A stretch of DNA of 64,000 bases from Shimia sediminis (GTDB taxonomy: Bacteria > Pseudomonadota > Alphaproteobacteria > Rhodobacterales > Rhodobacteraceae): positions 235,311-299,310 of the forward strand of contig NZ_RYZK01000005.1 in NCBI RefSeq assembly GCF_003990645.1, given 5' to 3'. How positions within the stretch are numbered: position 1 is the first letter of the stretch; the number at the start of each line of letters is the position of its first letter. Below the pieces are notes generated by a model that was given only the letters and a program-made list of their open reading frames with translations, had not been told where the DNA came from and made no database searches. A program made the position numbers and the translations under genes. Positions 17,226 to 24,528 of this stretch are shown one piece after another.

Positions 17226-17244
17226 GTAAAGAATCGAATTCTGT

Positions 17245-17709
17245 ATGACCTTCTCCCGACAGACCTCATCCGGTTACCTTATCAACCATCTCGCCAGACT
17301 GTTTGCCGGGGCCCTGCAGGAGGGCATAAAGCCGCTTGGCCTTTCTACCGGTGTCTTTCCGATCATGGTGCACCTCTGGGATCAGGATGGGCTGACACAG
17401 AAAGAACTGGTGGACCGCGTCGGCATAGAACAGGCCACGATGGCCAAAACCCTCGCCCGTATGGAGCGTGACAACCTGATCCTGAGGCGTGCTGATAAGG
17501 ATGACCGGCGCGTTCGGCGCGCATGGCTGACGCAGCACGGCGAGACATTGCGCGACCCTGCATTGACGGTCGCGGTGACGCAGAATGCCTTGGTGCTGGC
17601 CGGGCTCAGCGCCGAGGAACAAAATCAGGTTGTGCAATTGGTCTCCAAGGCGATTGATGCCTTTGAAGCCCAGCAATCACAAGACGTGGCCGGCACGGAT
17701 CACGCATGA
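17245..17709 (+). CDS. MarR-family transcriptional regulator 1
   Basis: 154 residues. Seen: dimerisation helices (residues 1-40), winged helix with LTQKELVDRVGIEQATMAKT (recognition helix about residues 55-74) and the wing LILRRADKDDRRVRRAWLT. There is no cysteine, so a simple thiol switch is unlikely and a small-molecule ligand more likely. No ribosome-binding site precedes the ATG at 17245. Two ATAG-N4-CTAT dyads lie upstream and a third controls the divergent operon, the classic layout of an autoregulated repressor. It is a tandem paralogue of the next gene. Confidence 0.9.
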   Translation: MTFSRQTSSGYLINHLARLFAGALQEGIKPLGLSTGVFPIMVHLWDQDGLTQKELVDRVGIEQATMAKTLARMERDNLILRRADKDDRRVRRAWLTQHGETLRDPALTVAVTQNALVLAGLSAEEQNQVVQLVSKAIDAFEAQQSQDVAGTDHA

Positions 17710-17752
17710 CGTCGCTGGTTGCCTTCCGTCCTGCGCAACCCTACAAAGTCTC

Positions 17753-18184
17753 ATGACTTTCAATCATTCCAAATCTGCTGGCTATCTCGTCAACCATATT
17801 GCACGGCTGTTTTTCGAGGCTCTGCGCAAAGAGATTGACCCTCTGGGGATTGTCCCCGGGCAGTTTCCGGCGCTTTTGGCCCTGTGGCAACAGGACGGAC
17901 AAACACAGCGGGAATTGGTCGAAAAACTGGACGTCGAACAGGCCACAATGGCCAACACTCTGAACCGGATGGAACGCGACGGCTTGATCCAACGCCGGGA
18001 CCACCCGACGGACGGGCGTGCCAAGGTCATCTGCCTCACCGAAAAGGCGCGCGCAATCCGGGACGATGCCTATGTCGCGGCCTCATCGGTCAATGACACG
18101 GCATTGGCAGGCTTTTCGCCGGAAGAGCGCGAGTTGTTCATCACCTTCATGCAGCGCGTCATCCGAACCCTGCAAAAGACTTGA
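17753..18184 (+). CDS. MarR-family transcriptional regulator 2
   Basis: 143 residues, 43 bases after MarR 1 and clearly its duplicate: SAGYLVNHIARLFFEALRKE matches SSGYLINHLARLFAGALQEG, and VEQATMA, NRMERD are shared. Seen: winged helix QTQRELVEKLDVEQATMANT and wing RRDHPTDGRAKVICLTEKA. One cysteine only (in KVICLT). It has the textbook DxRxK/R wing, while the wing of MarR 1 is more altered. The near-identical recognition helices suggest both read the same operators, possibly as homo- and heterodimers with different ligands. The ATG at 17753 starts at the conserved MTF(N/S); the open frame upstream is not homologous. Confidence 0.88.
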   Translation: MTFNHSKSAGYLVNHIARLFFEALRKEIDPLGIVPGQFPALLALWQQDGQTQRELVEKLDVEQATMANTLNRMERDGLIQRRDHPTDGRAKVICLTEKARAIRDDAYVAASSVNDTALAGFSPEERELFITFMQRVIRTLQKT

Positions 18185-18228
18185 TTGCGCACCGCCCGCT
18201 GCGCCTCAAAGAAGCCCCGACCTAACAA

Positions 18229-18258
18229 AAAAACCCCGGCCAGTCTGACCGGGGGTTT
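18229..18258. terminator. Bidirectional intrinsic terminator between marR 2 and the flavin reductase
   Basis: AAAAACCCCGG, 9-base loop, CCGGGGGTTT with an A-tract on the left side and T-tract on the right. It sits between convergent genes and can stop both. Confidence 0.78.
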
Positions 18259-18287
18259 CTGCGCTGTTTATTGGTCTGAGCTGGCCA

Positions 18288-19421
18288 TCAGTAGCCGGTG
18301 AATTTCTCAAACCGCATCTGATCGGCAGGGATTGACGCCCCTTGAAGCATCTCCTTGGTCGCGCTCACCATCCCGGCAGGACCGACACAGTAGTAGACGG
18401 GCGCGTTCAGATCCGGCAGGTGCCGCGCAAGCATCTCGCGATCTATCAGATCAGTCTCACCAGCCCAGGCCGTGGTGTCCCCTTCAAGCCCGGTCATGGT
18501 TGCAACCAACTCAAAGTTCAGGTTGGCCTTTGCCATCTCTTGCAACTCGCTCAGATAAGCAGCCGACGCCGGGTTGCGGTTGGAATAGAACAGCGTGATT
18601 TTCTGGGTCGAGCCCTGTGCGACCGCATGACGGATCATCGAGACAAACGGCGTGATCCCGATGCCGCCCGCAATCATGACCGCCGGACGCGCCGCATCCT
18701 GATGCAGGGTAAAGCTGCCATTTGGACCCGCAACCTGTACCTCGGCCCCATCGGGCAGATCCCTCAGGGAGGTTTTGAACGCACTGTCAGAGATGCGCGT
18801 GGCCACGGTCAGCTTTGCGTCCAACGGTGCGCTGACAATCGACAGCACACGGGCCTCGCCATTGGTGGGCAGGGTGATGCGCACCCATTGGCCCGGCTGA
18901 TGGTTGAAACCGACCGGTTTGGTCATGTGAAAGGCCATCGTGCCCTCGGCCACCGTTTCCCGACCGATCAGTTTGACGCCATCTTTCGAAGCGCCCTTGC
19001 CCGTCAGGCGCATACCGTCGCGCATGTTCAACCCCATCAGCGTCAGGTTGGTCGCACCGGCGATCAACTCCACGCATTGCAGCAGGTAGAACGTCGTATC
19101 AAAGTTGCCGGCCGAAGCGCGGGATTCCAACAGGAAAGCCATGGGCACAAGGATCAGCAACCCGTTGGCGGCGATGATCGGCATCCGCTTCATCTTGGCC
19201 GACACCAGTGCATCGCTGCGCCCCTTGCCTAGCGACGCGCCAGACGCGCCCACAATGGCCATGGCCGGGATCAGGATGAACATCCCCTTCAGAACCAGCC
19301 CTTTTACCATGGCAACGGTTTCATGTGATCCGAACAACTCGGAAATGACGGTCGAGGTCCAGAAGGTCAGGATCATCAACAATCCGATGCCTCCTGCGAT
19401 GGCGTGAACACGGGTTTTCAT
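18288..19421 (-). CDS. Membrane-anchored FAD/NAD reductase (4-helix module fused to ferredoxin-reductase-like domain)
   Basis: 377 residues. Seen: four membrane helices (about 8-29, 38-58, 80-98, 108-133) with conserved His6 and His33 near the cytoplasmic and outer ends of helix 1, then an FNR-type FAD barrel (about 145-245; RVLSIVSAP is the flavin RxxS motif) and an NAD(P)-binding domain (GGIGITPF 252-259; YYCVGPAGM near the end). There is no 2Fe-2S ferredoxin domain. With a basic N-terminus and four helices, the redox domain lies in the cytoplasm. The membrane module is almost identical to that of the CDGSH protein at 21222-22301, including 45 unbroken identical residues (12-56). GGAG sits 7 bases before the ATG at 19421. 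Own promoter with two dyads. Role inferred: delivers NAD(P)H electrons to a membrane acceptor. Confidence 0.85.
   Translation of the reverse strand: MKTRVHAIAGGIGLLMILTFWTSTVISELFGSHETVAMVKGLVLKGMFILIPAMAIVGASGASLGKGRSDALVSAKMKRMPIIAANGLLILVPMAFLLESRASAGNFDTTFYLLQCVELIAGATNLTLMGLNMRDGMRLTGKGASKDGVKLIGRETVAEGTMAFHMTKPVGFNHQPGQWVRITLPTNGEARVLSIVSAPLDAKLTVATRISDSAFKTSLRDLPDGAEVQVAGPNGSFTLHQDAARPAVMIAGGIGITPFVSMIRHAVAQGSTQKITLFYSNRNPASAAYLSELQEMAKANLNFELVATMTGLEGDTTAWAGETDLIDREMLARHLPDLNAPVYYCVGPAGMVSATKEMLQGASIPADQMRFEKFTGY
19261..19380 (-). repeat. Direct repeat copy A (shared membrane-module DNA)
   Basis: 120 bases inside the flavin-reductase gene that match 22141-22260 inside the CDGSH gene at all but about 7 positions (roughly 94 percent), offset exactly 2,880 bases, same orientation. 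Much higher than the divergence outside the block, which points to recent duplication or gene conversion. Confidence 0.85.
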
Positions 19422-19449
19422 AGCTGGGCTCCAGTGTGATTCCAATTAC

Positions 19450-19487
19450 ATTGCTTGCTATATATTATTTAATAGTGCGCTATGCAA
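19450..19487 (-). promoter_or_regulatory. Promoter with two MarR-type operators, flavin reductase gene
   Basis: On the minus strand: TTGCAT, exactly 17 bases, TATATA. A perfect dyad ATAGCGCACTAT (19472-19483) overlaps the -35, and a near-dyad ATAGCAAGCAAT (19450-19461) overlaps the -10; they are 22 bases apart. This is the best promoter/operator combination of the island. Confidence 0.65.
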
Positions 19488-19545
19488 CACCTAAGTCACG
19501 CCAACTCCACCGTTCACAGCACCCCTGAGCACCAAAAAACCAAAT

Positions 19546-19573
19546 CGGCGGATCGCACAATTGCAATCCGCCG
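19546..19573 (-). terminator. Terminator of the CDGSH-b561-MBL operon
   Basis: On the minus strand CGGCGGAT, 12-base loop, ATCCGCCG, followed within 10 bases by a run of six T. It lies 100 bases past the MBL stop and upstream of the reductase promoter, so the reductase is separately transcribed. Confidence 0.65.
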
Positions 19574-19672
19574 AAAAAGGTGAGCTCTCCACAAGGCCTG
19601 CTTATTGTTGCCGCGAGAGTCCGAGATGCTGGGTTTCAGCCCAGGAAACGCACCCAGCCACTGTGTCCCTTA

Positions 19673-20575
19673 TCACGATGACCGGTTTTTGCCTTCTGTC
19701 AGCAAGTAATAGACGATCTTGGTCATGCGCTCCGTGGTGATGTGGAACCAGGCAAACTTTTCAAAGATGGACAGCGGGTTGGCTTCGACCACCTCTTGCA
19801 TCGACATGCCCTGTTCGATCAACGGTTGCATGGTGGCCTTGATCGCCTCCAGCAAATCTACCGCAGCGGCCAGTTCCGCCTTGTTTCCGATCGGCCCGTG
19901 GCCCGCGATAAGCACCGTGTCATCATTGGCCATCTCGATGATCTGCCTCTGCGCCGCAATGAACCCATCAATGTCGCCGCCATTGTCCAGATCGACAAAG
20001 GGGTAGATCTTGTTGAAAAACAGATCGCCCGCGTGAATCACGTTTGCTTCGACAAAATGCACGATGGTGTCGTTGACTGTGTGCGCATTGGCAAAGGGGA
20101 TGATCTCCAGCGTTTGACCATTCAGATGAAAGGTCGCCCGATCATTGAAGGTAAAAACCGGCAGACCGGCCTGGTCAAAGGTATCATCCACACTCAACGC
20201 GCGCCGGGTGTCTTCATGCGACACAATCCTGGTGCCTGCCGCTGCATACTCAGCGTTGCAGCCCACGTGATCGGCATGAAGGTGCGTGCTGATCAGGAAA
20301 TCTACCGGACCACCCGCCAGCTCTTGTGTCGCCGCCAGAGTCACGGCGGACGATTTATGCAGACCATTGTCGATCAGCACGGACCCTTCGTCGCCAATCA
20401 GCATCCCGATTGTGCCCCCGGGATTGCCGCTTTCCACTTCCAACGCATAAACGCCCTGACCCAGCGCCCTGGGTTTCCAGGCATCTTCGCCCGTCGGCGC
20501 GCCCGCCTTGTCCCACACACCGCCATCCGTGTGGCCATGCAGGAATGATCTGTCTGTCGAAGTCGTGTCAGTCAT
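19673..20575 (-). CDS. Metallo-beta-lactamase-fold hydrolase
   Basis: 300 residues, no signal peptide. Seen: STHLHADHVG about residues 116-125 (HxHxDH metal site), NAHTVNDT (third His), HAGDLFFNKIYPFVD (bridging Asp) and AGHGPIG (last His), a complete binuclear zinc or iron site. The loop GGDIDGFIAAQRQI and the FAWFHITTERM tail resemble MBL proteins sometimes found beside sulfur or quinoprotein genes rather than true beta-lactamases. Third gene of the operon after CDGSH and b561. Substrate unknown; thioester, persulfide or quinone-adduct hydrolysis are all possible. Confidence 0.88.
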   Translation of the reverse strand: MTDTTSTDRSFLHGHTDGGVWDKAGAPTGEDAWKPRALGQGVYALEVESGNPGGTIGMLIGDEGSVLIDNGLHKSSAVTLAATQELAGGPVDFLISTHLHADHVGCNAEYAAAGTRIVSHEDTRRALSVDDTFDQAGLPVFTFNDRATFHLNGQTLEIIPFANAHTVNDTIVHFVEANVIHAGDLFFNKIYPFVDLDNGGDIDGFIAAQRQIIEMANDDTVLIAGHGPIGNKAELAAAVDLLEAIKATMQPLIEQGMSMQEVVEANPLSIFEKFAWFHITTERMTKIVYYLLTEGKNRSS

Positions 20576-20657
20576 AGGGTCTCTAGCTCCTAAGATGAGT
20601 GAACATGTGTTGAGAGGTTGAGGCCCGGGAAACCGGAGTCCCGGGCCAATTGCCGTG

Positions 20658-21191
20658 TCAGCCCTTGCCGTACCACATGCGGGCCATCACCCCGTCCTTC
20701 TTGACGTAGTGATGGTACAGCGCGGCACCGACATGCAGGACAAACAGCGCCAGCATCAGACGCGCGCCCAGCCCATGCGGCGCCCGCGGCAGGATCTTGG
20801 TAAAGTCAGGCAACGGCGCATCCACCGCCCCGGACAGGATTGCGCTTGCACCAGAAGCAATCATCATCCCCATACCGCTGGCGACCATGCCAAAGGTCAC
20901 GATGTAAAACAGTACGTGTACCGCCTTGGCCGAGGACACCTGCCAGGCCGGGTCGCCCTGGATCGGATCAGGCTTTCGATCCGCAAGCATCCACCAAAGA
21001 AGCCGCAGGACCATCAATACCAGGATCAGGATTCCCAAAGGGGCATGTAGCGACAGAACCGCCTCTTTCGCTGCGTTGTCGACAGTGGCCGCGGTGCGAA
21101 ATCCGGATCCAAGCTGGACCAGGATCAACACCGCGCTGAGCCAGTGAATAGTGACCGCAACGGTTCCGTATTTGGCTGATGTGCTTTTCAT
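20658..21191 (-). CDS. Cytochrome b561-family membrane protein (copy 2)
   Basis: 177 residues, four helices. Seen: His in VTIHWLSAVL (helix 1), SLHAPLGILIL (helix 2), KAVHVLFYIVTFG (helix 3) and LFVLHVGAALYHHYVKKDG (helix 4), the expected haem ligands. The C-terminus VMARMWYGKG mirrors LFSRMWFARG of copy 1 at 15312-15827, so the two are paralogues. Second gene of the CDGSH operon, 30 bases after it. Together the two copies put a b561 in each of the two main operons of the island. Confidence 0.9.
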   Translation of the reverse strand: MKSTSAKYGTVAVTIHWLSAVLILVQLGSGFRTAATVDNAAKEAVLSLHAPLGILILVLMVLRLLWWMLADRKPDPIQGDPAWQVSSAKAVHVLFYIVTFGMVASGMGMMIASGASAILSGAVDAPLPDFTKILPRAPHGLGARLMLALFVLHVGAALYHHYVKKDGVMARMWYGKG

Positions 21192-21221
21192 GAGTTTCTT
21201 CCTTTTGAAAATGTTCCGGAC

Positions 21222-22301
21222 CTATGCGTCGGTCCACCCGATGTCGGAATGGGACCCATCACAGAACGGCTTGTTCTTGGATGCTCCACACCGGCACAGG
21301 ACATATTTGTCAGGCGACGCGCCTTCGGCTTGCACGCCGGACGCCAGAGGGATGTCCGTGACACGGAATGGCCCGTTGCGCTCAACCGTGATACCCGGCT
21401 GCCCGGCAACAACATGCTGAGGCTGCGCGCCGGGATCGCTCCAGGCCAGCGCACCGGACGGGCATGCCCCGACAACCTCTTTGATCTGCTCGGGCGCGGC
21501 GTTGTCCGGCGTGATCCATGGGTCGCTGCCTGGTGCAAACACGCTCTTCAGCCGTGCGCCACATTCGCCCGCGTGAGAACACAACAGCCGGTTGTAATGC
21601 ACGTCAATCTCCTGGCCCTTAAAGACCCGCACCCCATCGGGCGTACGATCCGCGGACACGTCAGTCGTGAACCCCACGGCACTATGAGACCCGTCGCAAT
21701 AAGGTTTGTCCTTGGACTGACCGCATCTGCACAGCGCAACAACGGCCTGGGGCGCCAAGTCTTCTCCCGACGGGCCGGTCAGACGGGGGATGGCTTTTGC
21801 CACCAATGGGCCTGCGTCCCGCTCTTCGATGACAGGCTGACGTGGCCCCTTGGGTGACCCAGAGCCTCCCCCGATCTTGCCGGTCATGGTCAGACCATCA
21901 CGCACATTCAATGCCATCATGGTCAGGTTGGCGGCACCGGCGGTCAGCTCCAACACCTGAACCAGATAGAACATGGTGTCGAATTCCCCGGCGGCGGACT
22001 TGCCCGCGAGAAACCACGCCGAGGGCAGCAGGATAATCAGACCATTCATGGCGATGATCGGCATGCGCTTTTTCTTGGCGCTGGCCAGTGCATCCGTACG
22101 GTTCTTGCCCATGACAGTGCCCGATCCACCGGCAATGGCCATGGCCGGGATCAGGATGAACATCCCCTTCAGAACCAGCCCCTTCACCATGGCGACGGTT
22201 TCATGTGATCCGAACAATTCGGATATGACGGTCGAGGTCCAGAACGTGAGGATCATCAACAGTCCGATCATGCCTGCGGCTGCGTGAATACGGGTCTTCA
22301 T
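21222..22301 (-). CDS. Membrane-anchored CDGSH / 4Fe-4S protein (4-helix module with three Fe-S sites)
   Basis: 359 residues. Seen: the same 4-helix membrane module as the flavin reductase (residues 1-141), a linker, CDGSH motif 1 (CRCGQSKDKPYCDGSH, 191-206), a YjdI-like mono-cluster segment with Cys241, Cys247 and Cys280 (LLCSHAGECG and GACPSGALAW), and CDGSH motif 2 (CRCGASKNKPFCDGSH, 336-351). CDGSH motifs bind 2Fe-2S with three Cys and one His; the middle part resembles small divergent 4Fe-4S proteins. All are predicted cytoplasmic. Soluble proteins of this Fe-S domain set are known; fusion to this membrane module is new to me. Electron-transfer partner of the paralogous reductase is the natural inference. 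First gene of the operon; promoter carries the dyad. Confidence 0.88.
   Translation of the reverse strand: MKTRIHAAAGMIGLLMILTFWTSTVISELFGSHETVAMVKGLVLKGMFILIPAMAIAGGSGTVMGKNRTDALASAKKKRMPIIAMNGLIILLPSAWFLAGKSAAGEFDTMFYLVQVLELTAGAANLTMMALNVRDGLTMTGKIGGGSGSPKGPRQPVIEERDAGPLVAKAIPRLTGPSGEDLAPQAVVALCRCGQSKDKPYCDGSHSAVGFTTDVSADRTPDGVRVFKGQEIDVHYNRLLCSHAGECGARLKSVFAPGSDPWITPDNAAPEQIKEVVGACPSGALAWSDPGAQPQHVVAGQPGITVERNGPFRVTDIPLASGVQAEGASPDKYVLCRCGASKNKPFCDGSHSDIGWTDA
22141..22260 (-). repeat. Direct repeat copy B (shared membrane-module DNA)
   Basis: Partner of 19261-19380. Recombination between the copies would delete 2,880 bases (the b561 and MBL genes) and leave a single fusion gene. Confidence 0.85.
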
Positions 22302-22345
22302 GGCGCGACTCCCTTGTCATTCCACTTGCTTGTCATCTCATTTAT

Positions 22346-22383
22346 ATTGCTTGCTATATAATATTCAACAACAAACTCTTCAA
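22346..22383 (-). promoter_or_regulatory. Promoter with MarR-type operator, CDGSH operon
   Basis: On the minus strand: TTGAAG, exactly 17 bases, TATATA, with ATAGCAAGCAAT (22346-22357) overlapping the -10, the identical 12-mer found at the flavin-reductase -10. A weak third half-site (9 of 12) lies 21 bases downstream at 22325-22336. Confidence 0.58.
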
Positions 22384-22523
22384 CAGCGTCTTGCCGCAAC
22401 ACAACGTGCCCCGTCGGCTCGGCTCGGCCATCGTCATCCCCGCATGATAGGACGGGACATGAAACGCCGCAACATCGTGTTGCGGGACGGGTCTGGCAAA
22501 AACCACGGGGGGGGTTAACGGCG

Positions 22524-22547
22524 AAAGGGCAGCGCTATGCACTGCCC
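22524..22547 (-). terminator. Possible weak terminator of gshA
   Basis: On the minus strand GGGCAG, 9-base loop, CTGCCC, TTT, starting 37 bases past the gshA stop. The T-run is short. A second 8-bp hairpin (CCGCAACA/TGTTGCGG, 22467-22485) follows. Confidence 0.4.
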
Positions 22548-22583
22548 TCCTCGTTTTGGTTACGGCACCGCAAGGTGCTGTAC

Positions 22584-23954
22584 TCAGTAACTGTAGTCGG
22601 CGAAAATCCGTGTCAGATCACCGCCCCAATCGCCGTGGTAACGCTCCAACAGCTCGTCTGCCGGCACCTTGCCGGTCTCGATGCTGTCTTTCAGCGCATT
22701 GAGGAAGTGCGTCTCATCCGGCACCAGGCCACCGGCGCCTGCCTGCCCACGCGCGACCAGTCCAGCCTCGGAAATCGCCAGAACCTCGCGCGCCAGATCG
22801 TGCATCTTCACCTTGCCCGCCTGCGCCTGCAGCCCGTCCACGCTGGCCGACACGCGCAGCATCTCGCGGGTCTCAGCGTCCCAATCCTTGACCAGATCCC
22901 AGGCCGCATCCAGCGACGACTGGTCGTACATCAGCCCCACCCAGAACGCGGGCAGCGCACACAGACGCCGCCACGGGCCGCCATCGGCCCCGCGCATCTC
23001 CATGTATTTCTTGATCCGGGCTTCGGGGAAGGCGGTGGTCAGGTGATCTGCCCAATCGCTGAGCGTCGGGGTTTCCCCCGGCAACGCAGGCAGCTCACCC
23101 TTCAGGAAGTCACGGAACGACATGCCCAGCGCGTTGATGTATTGGCCGTCGCGATAGACAAAGTACATCGGCACATCCAGCGCGTATTGCACCCAGGCCT
23201 CGAACCCGAAACCCTCTTCAAACACAAACGGCAGCATGCCCGTCCGCGCCGGGTCCAGATCGCGCCACACGCGACTGCGCCAGCTCTTGTGGCCGTTGGG
23301 CTTGCCCTCAAGGAACGGCGAATTGGCAAACAATGCGGTGGCCACTGGCTGCAACGCCAGCGCCACGCGCAGTTTCTTCACCATGTCGGCCTCGGACGCG
23401 AAATCGAGGTTCACCTGCACGGTGCAGGTGCGGCGCATCATGGTGGTGCCCATGGTGCCGACCTCTTTCATGTAGCTGTCCATCAACTTGTAACGGCCCT
23501 TGGGCATCAGGGGCATGTCTTCGTGGCTCCAGATCGGTGCCGCGCCAAGACCGATAAAGCCGACACCAATGCGGTCGGCAATGTCTTTGACATCCTCAAG
23601 GTGCTGGTTGACCTCGTCACAGGTCTGGTGAATGTTCTCCAGCGGCGCGCCACTGAGTTCCAGCTGTCCGCCCGGCTCCAGGCTGACATTCGCGCCGTCC
23701 TTTTCCAGCCCGATCAGCTTGCCGCCTTCTTCTACCGGGGACCAGCCATGGCCATCGCGCAGCCCCTCCAGCACCGCCAGAATCGACCGTTTGCCCTCGT
23801 AAGGCAGAGCCTTCAGCGTGTCCTTGCAATAGCCGAACTTCTCGTGCTCGGTGCCGATACGCCACTGGTCCTTGGGCTTGCAGCCCGACTCCAGGTATTC
23901 GGCCAGTTGCGCGTGATGTTCGATCGGACCGCCGCCGGACTGAGGAATGGACAT
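22584..23954 (-). CDS. gshA: Glutamate-cysteine ligase (plant/alphaproteobacterial GCS2 type)
   Basis: 456 residues. ATP-dependent ligation of glutamate and cysteine, first step of glutathione synthesis. Seen: RIGTEHEKFGY about residues 32-42 (active-site start of this class), LEPGGQLELSGAP near residue 92, the central MMRRTCTVQVNLDF metal/ATP region and the long C-terminal domain. Length and motifs fit the class found in plants and alphaproteobacteria rather than the E. coli type. Stands alone, 283 bases upstream of the CDGSH start in genome order but with no dyad of its own; proximity to grxB and the redox island may be functional. Confidence 0.93.
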   Translation of the reverse strand: MSIPQSGGGPIEHHAQLAEYLESGCKPKDQWRIGTEHEKFGYCKDTLKALPYEGKRSILAVLEGLRDGHGWSPVEEGGKLIGLEKDGANVSLEPGGQLELSGAPLENIHQTCDEVNQHLEDVKDIADRIGVGFIGLGAAPIWSHEDMPLMPKGRYKLMDSYMKEVGTMGTTMMRRTCTVQVNLDFASEADMVKKLRVALALQPVATALFANSPFLEGKPNGHKSWRSRVWRDLDPARTGMLPFVFEEGFGFEAWVQYALDVPMYFVYRDGQYINALGMSFRDFLKGELPALPGETPTLSDWADHLTTAFPEARIKKYMEMRGADGGPWRRLCALPAFWVGLMYDQSSLDAAWDLVKDWDAETREMLRVSASVDGLQAQAGKVKMHDLAREVLAISEAGLVARGQAGAGGLVPDETHFLNALKDSIETGKVPADELLERYHGDWGGDLTRIFADYSY

Positions 23955-24018
23955 GGGCGAAATCTCCGCAGGTAGTGAATTTCGATCTGGCCAGTGGTGA
24001 AGCCAAACGCCACCGGTG

Positions 24019-24528
24019 TCAATGCAGCCGGGCGGCAGGTTTGGACCAGATCACGACAGGGTGATCCGGTTTCTTGGCCAGCTGCGCCAGCATGTGTTCG
24101 GTGCGAATCCCCGGCAGGGCGGCAAAGGCATCAAACAGCGCGTCCGTCCCTTCGGCATTGACCGGAATGTGCAATTCCGGCTGTCCCGGCTGGCGCAACA
24201 CCCAGACCGGCGGCGTGCTGCGCGCGTCCAGGCTGACGCCGGACAGCTCGTCGATCGCCACCGCGCCACCGTCCAGCGGGCCGAAATAAGTGATCTGCCG
24301 CTCGTCCACCTGCACCACCCCCGGCCCCCCTTGGGCCGAGCGAAACCGCGCCCGCTGCACACCGGCCAACACCAGCGCCACGCCCACCAGTCCCACGGCA
24401 AAGCCAATCCATTGCAACAGGCCATAGCCCGTCGCCCAAAACAGCCCCAACGCCAGCACCGGCAGACCCGCCAGCACTTCGCGCCAGCGCCAAAGCGCGG
24501 CCTGCGCCTCGGGTCGGATAAAACTCAT
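24019..24528 (-). CDS. Small membrane protein of unknown function
   Basis: 169 residues. Seen: two adjacent membrane helices (about residues 16-58: VLAGLPVLALGLFWATGYG and IGFAVGLVGVALVLAGV) and a soluble domain that includes VVQVDERQITYFGPLDGGAV and AIDELSGVSLD, strands that resemble a bacterial PH domain. The ATG at 24528 overlaps the kinase-like stop as ATGA, so it is the last gene of an rsmE-kinase-membrane protein operon. An open frame upstream is overlap shadow. Function unknown. Confidence 0.75.
   Translation of the reverse strand: MSFIRPEAQAALWRWREVLAGLPVLALGLFWATGYGLLQWIGFAVGLVGVALVLAGVQRARFRSAQGGPGVVQVDERQITYFGPLDGGAVAIDELSGVSLDARSTPPVWVLRQPGQPELHIPVNAEGTDALFDAFAALPGIRTEHMLAQLAKKPDHPVVIWSKPAARLH

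Noticed and set aside
19673-20575. True beta-lactamase or antibiotic-resistance function for the MBL gene
   Set aside because: No signal peptide, and the operon is redox-related; the MBL fold alone says nothing about antibiotics.
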